Source: an uncultured Lachnospiraceae bacterium (GTDB lineage: Bacteria > Bacillota > Clostridia > Lachnospirales > Lachnospiraceae). Taken from it: DNA of 64,000 bases. The stretch's first letter is position 1. Each line of letters opens with the position of its first letter. Below are positions 1 to 7,056 of this stretch, in pieces. Position numbers and translations under genes: made by a program. The notes below the pieces were generated by a model. That model worked only from the letters and a program-made list of their open reading frames with translations. It searched no databases and was not told the DNA's origin. The stretch is from the NCBI GenBank assembly GCA_947086895.1, contig CAMUAR010000007.1:1-64000 (forward strand). The letters run 5' to 3'.

Positions 1-183
1 TGTAAAATATTCATCGTCCAATCGAACTGAGATATGTGGTAACAGCATATCTGCCCAGGGAGCTATATGCTCTGCCCTAGGAAGGGTGATGGCACACCCA
101 TACCTTGCACTGCGATCTGCCAGAAATGGACGGGTCAGCCGATAAATAGCGGCAGGTAGCAAGAACCCCCTGTCTTTCGGCAT
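1..183 (-). CDS. Partial unrecognised CDS cut by the left edge
   Basis: A stop-free minus-strand frame runs from an ATG at 183 off the left edge (61 codons), beginning MPKDRGFLLPAAIYRL and rich in Arg and Pro. It follows the rimI stop by 27 bases, so it could be the next gene of the tsaE-tsaB-rimI run. I do not recognise the protein. The ATG has no good ribosome binding site; an in-frame TTG at 195 behind an AGAAG stretch is an alternative start. Most of the gene lies outside the window, so this rests on the open frame, its protein-like composition and its position. Confidence 0.45.
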   Translation of the reverse strand, partial: MPKDRGFLLPAAIYRLTRPFLADRSARYGCAITLPRAEHIAPWADMLLPHISVRLDDEYFT

Positions 184-210
184 GGGGAGTGTCAAAAAGA
201 TTCTGCTTCT

Positions 211-642
211 TTATAAATAATACCACATAATCAATGCGTCCTCATTTGGTTTTGTATAATAATTCTTGCGCACACCTGCGGTTTCAAAACCAAGCTTCTT
301 ATATACATGAATTGCCGAAGCATTGCTGACACGAACTTCAAGGGTAAATGCTTTTATCTCCATTTCGCTCCCCTGCTTTAAAAGCTCTGATAACATCATC
401 GTTGCAAGCCCGCGTCCGCGTTCTTCTTCCTTTACTGCAACATTGCATATTTGACCTTCCTCTGCAACTCCCCACAACCCACAGTATGCGAGAATTTTAT
501 CATTCTCTTCCACTACTAAATACAGATTTTGTGGTACTTTCATCGAATGTTGAAAGCTCTGTTCGCTCCATGGGTCAGCAAATATTTCTTTTTCTATCGC
601 AGCAACCTGCTCTACATCCATGATACGCATTTTCCGAATCAT
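211..642 (-). CDS. rimI: Ribosomal-protein-alanine N-acetyltransferase RimI
   Basis: A 143-residue GNAT-fold acetyltransferase. RimI proteins acetylate the N-terminal alanine of ribosomal protein S18 with acetyl-CoA. The acetyl-CoA pyrophosphate-binding motif is visible as ERGRGLA near residue 75, and the C-terminal part has the GNAT pattern VYKKLGFE followed by YYTKP. The length is normal for RimI. The start is backed by AGGAG six to seven bases upstream. It lies downstream of tsaB and tsaE in the same direction, the common clostridial order in which rimI travels with the t6A genes. The 176-base gap before it carries a possible promoter of its own. RimI is preferred over a generic GNAT because of this context. 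Confidence 0.88.
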   Translation of the reverse strand: MIRKMRIMDVEQVAAIEKEIFADPWSEQSFQHSMKVPQNLYLVVEENDKILAYCGLWGVAEEGQICNVAVKEEERGRGLATMMLSELLKQGSEMEIKAFTLEVRVSNASAIHVYKKLGFETAGVRKNYYTKPNEDALIMWYYL

Positions 643-751
643 ATTGATCTCCTGACTGCATGTCTCTCAATATTGTAAAAATAATTTTTGCTAATTTAAC
701 GTTTACAGACTACAACAATCCCTGAATTTTTGCTTTACTGCTATATTGAGA

Positions 752-776
752 TTATAATTAAAATTTGTGTATTGCA
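752..776 (-). promoter_or_regulatory. Possible sigma-A promoter for rimI
   Basis: Minus strand: TATAAT (752-757) preceded at about 15-16 bases by TTGCAA, inside an A/T-rich gap between tsaB and rimI. The spacing is slightly short, so the call is tentative. Confidence 0.35.
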
Positions 777-818
777 AAAACAATGTTAAAACTATCATTT
801 CTATATCGTTCTGCTGAT

Positions 819-1523
819 TTATTTTTCAAGTGCTTCTTTTCTCTCCCTCTCCGCCTGCGAAAGCCGCAGATATACTGGAACATGTTCTTCTGCGGAACAA
901 AATTTACCTTGTTCATAATAAATCTGTGCTAATGCACCCACCGCTCCCGCACGTTGCCGTGCAGTATGTGCTGGCGCTAGGCTGTACGATACTGTAACCA
1001 TATTTTCTATCTGCTTTTGATAGACTGGAACGCCATCTCCAAGAAAAATCACAGGGCGCTGCAAGTCATTGACACAGCGAACCAATTCATCCACCGCAAA
1101 CACAGCCTGTTCTCGAAGTGTGATAAAACGATCTCCTTCAAACATATACAACCCCGCGTACACCTGATTTCTCCTCGCATCCATAATCGGACAAATCACT
1201 CTGTCCGTGCCAAAACAATTATATGCCAGCGCGTCCACCGTAGGGACTCCAACAATTGGCTTTTGCAGCGCAAATCCCAATCCCTTTGCTGTTGCTGCAC
1301 CAATCCTCAAACCGGTAAACGATCCCGGACCCTCGGCAACTGCAATCGCATCCAATTCATCCAGCGACTGCTCTGTCATACGCACAATCTCATCGATCAT
1401 CGGAAGCAATGTCTGCGAATGCGTCTTTTTATAATTTACTGTATATTCTGCGATAAGTACTCCATCCGACAACAGAGCCGCAGATGCGACAAGCCCTGAA
1501 CTGTCAATTGCCAGAATCTTCAT
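819..1523 (-). CDS. tsaB: tRNA t6A modification protein TsaB
   Basis: TsaB is the inactive ASKHA-fold partner of TsaD in making threonylcarbamoyl-adenosine at position 37 of ANN-decoding tRNAs. The N-terminus MKILAIDSSG and the motif EGPGSFTGLRIG near residue 65 are typical of the family, as is the 234-residue length. I chose the ATG at 1523 because GAGAGGAATT sits directly before it. The ATG at 1535 would place this ribosome binding site inside the coding region. The leader belongs to the recurrent GGCGGAATGAGAGGA type seen before other genes here. Its neighbours tsaE and rimI support the assignment. Confidence 0.92.
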   Translation of the reverse strand: MKILAIDSSGLVASAALLSDGVLIAEYTVNYKKTHSQTLLPMIDEIVRMTEQSLDELDAIAVAEGPGSFTGLRIGAATAKGLGFALQKPIVGVPTVDALAYNCFGTDRVICPIMDARRNQVYAGLYMFEGDRFITLREQAVFAVDELVRCVNDLQRPVIFLGDGVPVYQKQIENMVTVSYSLAPAHTARQRAGAVGALAQIYYEQGKFCSAEEHVPVYLRLSQAERERKEALEK

Positions 1524-1646
1524 AATTCCTCTCATTCCGCCATATATAACATTTTAGTATTAAAACGCAGAAAACCAGCATTGGATCGTGTTATGTATGG
1601 CATTTTAATCAAGATCAAACATTAAAACTTTCCATTATCTTTTTCT

Positions 1647-2090
1647 TTATAAAAGCAGCTGCTCCGCTGCTCCCAGCAGCTGGATGCGCCGGTAGTCAAA
1701 CCCCTTTTCCAAATCTTTTTCAATGATAATCCAAGAAACGCTTTCCGGCAAAATATCTTGTATAAGTCTGCCCCATTCAACAAGACACACCCCGTTCCCG
1801 TAAAAATAATCTTGGTAGCCAATTTCTTCCATCTCCTCCACATCGCCAATGCGATATACATCAAAATGATAAAAAGGCAATCTGCCTTCCTCATAAATCT
1901 GAACGATCGTAAATGTTGGACTGCTGACTGGTTCCGCAATGCCAATTCCCTTTGCAAAACCCTGCGTAAATACTGTTTTTCCTGTTCCAAGATCACCGTC
2001 CAGACAAAAAATCATTTCTTTTTTCGCCAGTCTGCCAAGTTTTTCTCCTAAAGAAAAGGTTTCTTTCTCACAATTACTCTCTAATATCAT
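1647..2090 (-). CDS. tsaE: tRNA t6A synthesis ATPase TsaE
   Basis: TsaE is the small P-loop ATPase that works with TsaB and TsaD in t6A37 formation. The Walker A motif GDLGTGKT lies near residues 32-39, followed by the family signature SSPTFTIVQIYE and FYHFDVYRI. The 147-residue length is normal. The start has GGGGATAAAAT just upstream. It is the first gene of the tsaE-tsaB-rimI run, with 123 bases separating it from tsaB. Identification is secure from motifs and synteny. Confidence 0.93.
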   Translation of the reverse strand: MILESNCEKETFSLGEKLGRLAKKEMIFCLDGDLGTGKTVFTQGFAKGIGIAEPVSSPTFTIVQIYEEGRLPFYHFDVYRIGDVEEMEEIGYQDYFYGNGVCLVEWGRLIQDILPESVSWIIIEKDLEKGFDYRRIQLLGAAEQLLL

Positions 2091-2157
2091 ATTTTATCCC
2101 CAATTTTTATATTTGACGCTCTTAATACCGAATGACACCGTTTTTTGTCACTCCAAC

Positions 2158-2664
2158 TTACGCCTTCCATTTACATTTGCACAATTTTGGATCCGTGTGA
2201 GACTTCACCAACTCCCGAAATACTTCGCAGTCTTTTCCAATCTCATCTTTTGGGAAAATATAAGCTCTTGTTAAAGAAAGATAAACATAAAAATCTGTTT
2301 TTGTCTCGACCACTTTTCGCAGTTCGCCCCATGTTACAGCCAGCTGCTCTTCCTCCTGGGACACAGTAATGCCTTCTTGTCCGACAACATAATCAAAAGG
2401 TTTTGCAAACATTGGCGTAAGCTTAACTTGCTTTGCTGCTTTGTAATACAAGTATATCGGATTGATTATTGTAAATAATGCCGCTACAATAATAAGCGCA
2501 ACCTTCGCTGTCGTCGTATCGCCAACTCCCATAATAAGAAGCACCAACGCACCTCCGCTGATTATAAGATTGATTATACCCGCTGCTCCCACATATCCAT
2601 GATGCATCAAAAAACGATACATCGTCTTTACCTTCATTGTCACACTGAACCGTATTTCGTCCAT
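2158..2664 (-). CDS. YcxB-like membrane protein
   Basis: A 168-residue protein with a short N-terminal segment, two hydrophobic stretches (about residues 28-45 and 53-70) and a soluble C-terminal half. The C-terminal half (GITVSQEEEQLAVTWGELRKVVETKTDFYVYLS, read in parts) resembles the YcxB-like domain, a PH-like fold found in many Firmicute membrane proteins of unknown role. The ATG at 2664 is preferred because GGAGGGGAC precedes it; a longer frame exists but lacks a ribosome binding site. It lies alone between tsaE and ribU, and no function can be assigned. Confidence 0.7.
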   Translation of the reverse strand: MDEIRFSVTMKVKTMYRFLMHHGYVGAAGIINLIISGGALVLLIMGVGDTTTAKVALIIVAALFTIINPIYLYYKAAKQVKLTPMFAKPFDYVVGQEGITVSQEEEQLAVTWGELRKVVETKTDFYVYLSLTRAYIFPKDEIGKDCEVFRELVKSHTDPKLCKCKWKA

Positions 2665-2770
2665 TGTCCCCTCCAGCCATCTAAAATTTTTATTTTTTAT
2701 CAATAAAAAAGGACCATCATACTGGCGTTCCACCACAATGACAGTCCCATTATAACAGATTGAAAAAAAA

Positions 2771-3547
2771 TTACAACTGGTCGTCTTTTAACAAATGACT
2801 AATTTTTTTATAAACAAGCATTGTAATTGTTCCAACTGCACCGCATTTTATAAAATTAAATGGTGCAACTGCTAATACAGCAAAGCTTGTAAGGCTTGAA
2901 ATCCACTTATTTTTTTCCGTTCCCATCGCAACCAAACCGGAAATATCCATATGAAACGCCTTCGCGTAAGCAGGAAGCAGTACAAAGGCATTGAGCAGAC
3001 ATCCCGACACAATGCAGACTGCCGTGCCAAGCACAATTCCAACAATTGCATTTTTTTTCGTCTTTTTTGCATAATACAGTATCGAAGCGGGAACAATAAA
3101 AGCACATCCAATTAAAAAATTGGCAAATTCACCGACAAATGCGGTGGTCGTGCCGCCAATCAAGATGTTAAGTACAATCTTAACAAACTCAATTGTAACA
3201 CCTGCAACGGGTCCTAGTGTAAACGCGCCAACTAATACTGGCAACTCGCTTAAATCAATTTTATAGAAGGACGGCAGAAATCCCAATGGCACAGAAAACA
3301 TATTTAATACAAAGGCGATTGCGGACAGCAGTGCAATCAAAGTCATCCGCCGAACTTTAAGCCTGTCGTCTCGCCTCTGTCTGCCATTTTTCTTCGCAAA
3401 ATACGATTCCGCGCCAAATGCCACAGCAAGAATTAACGCTACAACAATTACACTCACAGCCAAAAATCCCAGATTATCTTTTGCTGTGAGAAACAGTTCT
3501 TTCAGCACCTTTCCCGGCGCTTTAAAAAAATCAACCAGCTTATCCAT
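2771..3547 (-). CDS. ribU: Riboflavin ECF transporter substrate-binding protein RibU
   Basis: S component of an energy-coupling-factor transporter, predicted to bind riboflavin in the membrane and to share the common EcfAA'T module encoded elsewhere. Several hydrophobic segments follow a short N-terminal extension carrying its own membrane segment (about residues 28-45). The core contains the RibU-like stretches FLPSFYKIDLSELPVLVG and GVTIEFVKIVLN. At 258 residues it is longer than the usual roughly 200, owing to the N-terminal extension. The ATG at 3547 is chosen because AGGAGG precedes it. An FMN riboswitch with terminator lies directly upstream, which strongly supports riboflavin as substrate. 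Confidence 0.88.
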   Translation of the reverse strand: MDKLVDFFKAPGKVLKELFLTAKDNLGFLAVSVIVVALILAVAFGAESYFAKKNGRQRRDDRLKVRRMTLIALLSAIAFVLNMFSVPLGFLPSFYKIDLSELPVLVGAFTLGPVAGVTIEFVKIVLNILIGGTTTAFVGEFANFLIGCAFIVPASILYYAKKTKKNAIVGIVLGTAVCIVSGCLLNAFVLLPAYAKAFHMDISGLVAMGTEKNKWISSLTSFAVLAVAPFNFIKCGAVGTITMLVYKKISHLLKDDQL

Positions 3548-3711
3548 AAAATCCTCCTTTTTACAGGATTTTTCGGTTTCTTCAAAGCTGTTTCCAATAG
3601 AGCTTTTCCTTATTTCTCTACTTTCTGCACCAGCAAATTTCTCGGTACACTTTTCGCACTGTGATACATTTGTATCTTGGTACGTCTTTTGCACCTTTCT
3701 TTCCCTCGCAC

Positions 3712-3739
3712 AAAAAAAGCCCCGGAACAGCTCCGAAGC
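3712..3739 (-). terminator. Riboswitch-controlled intrinsic terminator upstream of ribU
   Basis: Minus strand: GCTTCGGA pairs with TCCGGGGC (two G-U pairs) and is followed by seven T residues. It sits between the FMN aptamer and ribU, as expected for transcriptional attenuation when FMN is bound. Confidence 0.8.
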
Positions 3740-3800
3740 CTGATAACGATAGTTTTGTCACAGCAGTGCGCACTCAAAAAAAGTCTCCTGCCAGACATAA

Positions 3801-3937
3801 CTTCTTCTCTCATCCAGACTATACTGTCGGTTTTGGAATCTCACCAAATCCTGGTTTAAACTGATCTAAACCCTGCGCTTACGCGCTCGCGGACTTTACC
3901 GCCGATCGGGAATTTCACCCTGCCCCGAAGAATCACC
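3801..3937 (-). ncRNA. FMN riboswitch (RFN element)
   Basis: The minus strand carries the conserved aptamer blocks in order: CTTCGGGGCAGGGTGAAATT, CCGATCGGCGGTAAAGTCCG, GATTTGGTGAGATTCC, AACCGACAGTATAGTCTGGA and TGAGAGAAG. The outer stem pairs ATTCTTC with GAAGAAG. It sits about 250 bases upstream of ribU with a terminator between, so it is predicted to switch off transcription of the riboflavin transporter when FMN is abundant. Confidence 0.95.
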
Positions 3938-3955
3938 GTATTTATTTTTTTTGTT

Positions 3956-3984
3956 ATTATAGCACGGTAAAGTACAGAAAGCAA
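3956..3984 (-). promoter_or_regulatory. Sigma-A promoter for the FMN riboswitch and ribU
   Basis: Minus strand: TTGCTT (3979-3984), a 17-base spacer and TATAAT (3956-3961), just upstream of the aptamer. The rest of the interval to 4230 holds no gene I can support. Confidence 0.7.
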
Positions 3985-4229
3985 GTTATTTTTAAGATAC
4001 AAAAATATCTCTAAAATTTTACGCCTAACGATAATGAAGTAGTTCGCACCATAACTAGAAATCGAAGAATTCTTAATCTCTTCTTTCATTGTTAAAGCCT
4101 TGCAATTATATAGAAGAGGTAGGACGTAAAAATCCACCATTACATTATCAGCTTTGACCCTGTGCCGCAGCCAACAAGATGATGTCAGACACGCCGGACA
4201 CAAGCCAATTTACATAACGTGAGCCGAAA

Positions 4230-4802
4230 TTATTTCCGTCCGAGATACCTTCGGACTTTACTTTTATAGACGTTGTACTCTTCCCCAAATGTTTTTGACA
4301 AAAACGTTTCTTCTTGCAGTATTTGCAGATGAAGCATTGTCATAGCAAAAGCAGAAAACACCAGCAAAACCCAGTGAAAGGCTATAAGCAACAGACCCAC
4401 ATAAACACAATCAAAGGCTAAAAAGGCAGGATTTCTGCTAATGCTGTAAATCCCGCTGGTAATGATTTCTGTTTTATCATTTTCTGCTATGCCAGCCCGC
4501 CAACTGTCTTTCATTGTTATAACTGATATAATAAAAAGAATATCTCCGACAAAGCCAAGAACTACACCAGCAGCAACGAGCGTCTGCGGCAAATATGGCG
4601 GAGCAAAAAACAGGCTAAGGACTTCTGCGACAACCACGGAATAAGTGGCTATTTTCATAACCAGCTCAATGTAGAATACTTTTGTTTTCTGCTTGCCTTT
4701 TGCTATTTGGTCTGTATGTATGCCTTTTCTTTTTTGCAATACCATCTTGCTAATGTAGACCGCATAAAACACAGCAAGTATCAGCAAACCTATAATTTTC
4801 AT
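4230..4802 (-). CDS. Isoprenylcysteine carboxylmethyltransferase/PEMT-type membrane methyltransferase
   Basis: A 190-residue integral membrane protein with about five hydrophobic segments. The C-terminal half carries the signature of the ICMT/phospholipid methyltransferase group: SGIYSISRNPAFLAF, the counterpart of the usual RNPxY motif, and EEYNVYKSKVRRYL near the end. Members methylate small or lipid substrates at the membrane using S-adenosylmethionine; the substrate here is unknown. The ATG at 4802 has AAAGGAAACATA before it and is preferred over an upstream in-frame ATG. It adjoins recombinase and regulator relics, so it may be part of an acquired segment. Confidence 0.75.
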   Translation of the reverse strand: MKIIGLLILAVFYAVYISKMVLQKRKGIHTDQIAKGKQKTKVFYIELVMKIATYSVVVAEVLSLFFAPPYLPQTLVAAGVVLGFVGDILFIISVITMKDSWRAGIAENDKTEIITSGIYSISRNPAFLAFDCVYVGLLLIAFHWVLLVFSAFAMTMLHLQILQEETFLSKTFGEEYNVYKSKVRRYLGRK

Positions 4803-4935
4803 TATGTTTCCTTTCTTGTGGGAACCGCATTTTTGATAGAATCCGTATATCACACAGAAACAAATTTTTCTACTTGAATTACAGCGACAGCCCTCAGATA
4901 AAAGCTGTTATTTTGATGGGCGGTAAAAAAGCAAA

Positions 4936-5121
4936 AAACCCCGTAGTAAAGAAGATTTACCGTCTTTGCCTTGCGGGAACAGTCCAACCAAGACAGCCCG
5001 TATGCTTGCCGAACAGCAAATCCCCACGCCAGAAACACTGGAATACCGCTGAACCGGAGGCACCCGCCGCTATCATACCAGCTGCGAGTGCAAGTGGGAA
5101 ACTATTCTCCCGAAACAGTAT
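4936..5121 (+). pseudogene. Degenerate serine-recombinase fragment
   Basis: The plus strand reads VVKKIYRLCLAG, shifts frame near 4982, and continues PTKTARMLAEQQIPTPETL (5001-5043 region), EYR, stop, then TGGTRRYHTSCECKWET. This matches the internal region of large serine recombinases of clostridial conjugative or mobilisable elements (pattern 'LCLAGxGPTxIARxLxEQxIPTP'). The fragment covers only about 60 codons and has at least one frameshift and one in-frame stop, so it is a non-functional relic. No catalytic N-terminal domain or element ends were found next to it. It suggests a mobile element once sat here. Confidence 0.72.
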
Positions 5122-5146
5122 GTCTGTTTTTTAATATAAAAATACA

Positions 5147-5527
5147 CTACTTTTCATCATCTTTTTGCTTCATTTTCCGATCATACTGTACTAACACTTT
5201 CTTCATATTGCGCACAACTTCTTCAATTAAAGTCATCTGTGCCATCGTACAGCCCGCCAGCTCCCGATCAATCTCTTCCGTTACCATGCAGTGTGTTCGA
5301 TCTTGACTTTTCATCTGCCCAAGAAGCAGTACATCCGGTGTTGTATTCAGTGCATCCGCCACATCCACCAAAACCTGAAGGCTGAATTTTGTCTTGCCAT
5401 TCTCAATATTGCTCATATGTGGAATAGACACATCTATCATCTCCGCCAATTTTTCCTGAGATATTTTTTTCTCTCCACGAATCCTCTTTATTCTTTTCCC
5501 TAACTCTGCATAGTCTATTTCTCCCAT
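5147..5527 (-). CDS. XRE-family transcriptional regulator
   Basis: A 126-residue protein with an N-terminal Cro/CI-type helix-turn-helix: LGKRIKRIRGEKKISQEKLA (about 7-26), then IDVSIPHMSNIENGKTKFSL as the recognition region and VDVADALNTTPDVLLLG. The C-terminal 50 residues are predicted helical with no recognised domain. The start has GGAGGATTTC immediately upstream. It lies beside a recombinase relic, and a decayed second copy sits directly upstream. Such regulators are common in accessory elements; its target is unknown. Confidence 0.85.
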   Translation of the reverse strand: MGEIDYAELGKRIKRIRGEKKISQEKLAEMIDVSIPHMSNIENGKTKFSLQVLVDVADALNTTPDVLLLGQMKSQDRTHCMVTEEIDRELAGCTMAQMTLIEEVVRNMKKVLVQYDRKMKQKDDEK

Positions 5528-5552
5528 GAAATCCTCCAGCTAACCATTTCTA

Positions 5553-5772
5553 CTATTTTGTTGAAAATCCAAGGAGCAGTACTTCTGGTGTTATGTTTAA
5601 CGCATTTACTATATTCAACAAAACTTGAAGGCTGAATTTTGTACTGCCATTCTCAATATCGCTTATACGTGGAATAGACACATCAAGGATCTTGACCAAC
5701 TTTTCCTGAGATATTTTTCTCCTCACAAAGCCTCTTTATTCTTTTCCCTAACTCTGTATAGTTCACTTTCAT
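5553..5772 (-). pseudogene. Decayed duplicate of the XRE regulator
   Basis: Minus strand: an ATG at 5772 behind AAGGAATTTC begins MKVNYTELGKRIKRL, paralogous to the intact neighbour. The frame is lost in the A-rich run near 5717; the similarity then continues in another frame as ISQEKLVKILDVSIPRI, DIENGSTKFSLQVL and TPEVLLLGFSTK, followed by a stop. The total length is not a multiple of three, consistent with one small indel. Only the DNA-binding half remains. It is a tandem duplication that has decayed, probably non-functional. Confidence 0.8.
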
Positions 5773-5945
5773 GAAATTCCTTCCGTATAGCTGTTTTCAT
5801 CATTTTATTGGATAAACATCTTTATTTTAATAGTCTCTAGCAAAAGTTTTTCCTTGAAATTTAATGTATATGCAAATAAAAATGCCCCGATCTTATATTG
5901 GAACCCAAAACCTCCAAAATCCCTTCTTTATTTCATATGCAAAAC

Positions 5946-6056
5946 ATGGTATAATATTTATCGATATTATACCGCGTTGATTTGTGTCCGACGAAGGCGG
6001 ACAAATACATTGGCGAATCGTGTGCATCTTCCAGAGGAATGCCATGTTTGAAAAAC
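5946..6056 (+). repeat. Modular palindromic repeat, unit A copy 1
   Basis: First of five copies of a roughly 110-125-base unit seen at three intergenic loci. It begins with the palindrome ATGGTATAATAT...ATATTATACC, has an inner arm pair around GTCCG/CGGAC and the conserved GCGAATCGTGTGCATCTTCC block. It ends in the hairpin CCATGTTT-GAA-AAACATGG that overlaps the start of the next unit. Confidence 0.8.
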
Positions 6057-6182
6057 ATGGTATAATATCGACAGATATTATACCTGCACCAGTTCGCGCT
6101 TGACCGAAGGGAAAGCATCTTCCTTAGCGAACTGTGTGCATCTCACAGAGGATACCATGTCGGAACGATATGGTATAATATC
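6057..6182 (+). repeat. Modular palindromic repeat, unit A copy 2
   Basis: Tandem with copy 1. Hairpin 1 pairs GGTATAATATC with GATATTATACC. Hairpin 2 pairs TGCACCAGTTCGC with GCGAACTGTGTGCA. Hairpin 3 pairs ATACCATGTCG with CGATATGGTAT around a GAA loop. The arms of hairpins 2 and 3 differ from other copies by compensating changes. Confidence 0.85.
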
Positions 6183-6330
6183 CGCGAAAAGCAAAACGAA
6201 TCAGCTAGTATTTTAAACTGCAAAAATTGCTTTTTGTTTCTGGCAGTTTAAAATATTGACTTGTGAGCGCACTCCGCCGCGACCGAAAAACCGCAGTGCA
6301 GCAAGGTTTTGAGGTTTTGCTTTGAGCGTT
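6183..6330 (+). repeat. Modular palindromic repeat, unit B copy 1
   Basis: Begins CGCGAAAAGCAAAAC and ends GTTTTGCTTTGAGCG, an imperfect terminal inverted repeat. Inside is a long hairpin with arms at about 6203-6221 and 6243-6263, then a second stem AAAACC/GGTTTT. A near-identical unit lies at 55504-55650. This copy abuts the upp promoter. Confidence 0.85.
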
Positions 6331-6349
6331 TTGGGAAATATGATATAAT
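6322..6349 (+). promoter_or_regulatory. Likely sigma-A promoter of upp
   Basis: TTGAGC (6322-6327), a 16-base spacer and TATAAT (6344-6349), about 60 bases before the upp start. The -35 lies inside the terminal arm of repeat unit B, so the repeat appears to supply part of the promoter. Confidence 0.6.
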
Positions 6350-6408
6350 AGAAAAACGCAAAAAATAACACACAGAAACATCACACAAACACACTGATGG
6401 AGGTTCTT

Positions 6409-7038
6409 ATGGGTAAAATAACAGTTATGGATCATCCCCTGATCCAACACAAAATTGGTATTATGAGAATGAAAAGCACTTCGACAAAAGAATTTCGCGA
6501 TCTTGTTTCCGAGGTTGCAATGCTTATATATTACGAGGCAAGCCGCAACTTAGTTCTCGCTGACAAAGAAATCGAGACGCCGCTAGTGAAGACAACGGTA
6601 AAGGAAATTGCAGGCAAAAAACTATGTGTTGTGCCGATTTTACGCGCCGGACTGCATATGGCGGACGGTATTTTAAATCTCACGCCAAATGCAAAAGTTG
6701 GTCATATCGGTCTGTACCGTGATGAAAATACCCTTGAACCCGTTGAATATTTTTGTAAACTGCCAAAAGATGCCGCAGAGCGCGAAATCTTTGTGGTTGA
6801 CCCAATGCTTGCAACTGGCGGCTCTGCAATCGCCGCTATTGATATGTTAAAAAAACGCGATATTACCAAAATACGTTTCCTGTGTCTGATTGCTGCGCCG
6901 GAAGGCGTAGAAAAACTAAAAGCAGCACATCCAGATGTTGATCTTTATATTGGCGCAATGGATGAACGGCTGAATGAAAACGGCTATATTTTGCCTGGTC
7001 TTGGCGATGCAGGAGACCGTATTTATGGAACGAAATAA
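6409..7038 (+). CDS. upp: Uracil phosphoribosyltransferase
   Basis: Salvages uracil with PRPP to give UMP. The 209-residue protein has the family N-terminus [10 protein letters not shown], the PRPP-binding loop [11 protein letters not shown] (about residues 128-138) and the uracil-binding C-terminal stretch [16 protein letters not shown]. The start at 6409 is chosen because GGAGG lies five bases upstream; the ATG at 6397 overlaps that site and cannot use it. Modular palindromic repeats sit directly upstream. The ABC-F gene follows after 18 bases and is probably co-transcribed. Confidence 0.96.
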   Translation: MGKITVMDHPLIQHKIGIMRMKSTSTKEFRDLVSEVAMLIYYEASRNLVLADKEIETPLVKTTVKEIAGKKLCVVPILRAGLHMADGILNLTPNAKVGHIGLYRDENTLEPVEYFCKLPKDAAEREIFVVDPMLATGGSAIAAIDMLKKRDITKIRFLCLIAAPEGVEKLKAAHPDVDLYIGAMDERLNENGYILPGLGDAGDRIYGTK

Positions 7039-7056
7039 TAGAATACGGAGACTATT

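Noticed and set aside
1-200. Possible structured RNA suggested by a GAAA-loop hairpin near 170-185
   Set aside because: The minus strand is open and protein-like throughout and no conserved motif of RNase P, SRP, tmRNA or 6S RNA was found.
4010-4203. Open minus-strand frame between the riboswitch and the methyltransferase gene
   Set aside because: No ribosome binding site, no recognisable motif and low-complexity composition; it also runs into the riboswitch.
5946-6182. CRISPR-like tandem repeats
   Set aside because: The units are over 100 bases, internally palindromic, only two in tandem, and no cas genes are present.
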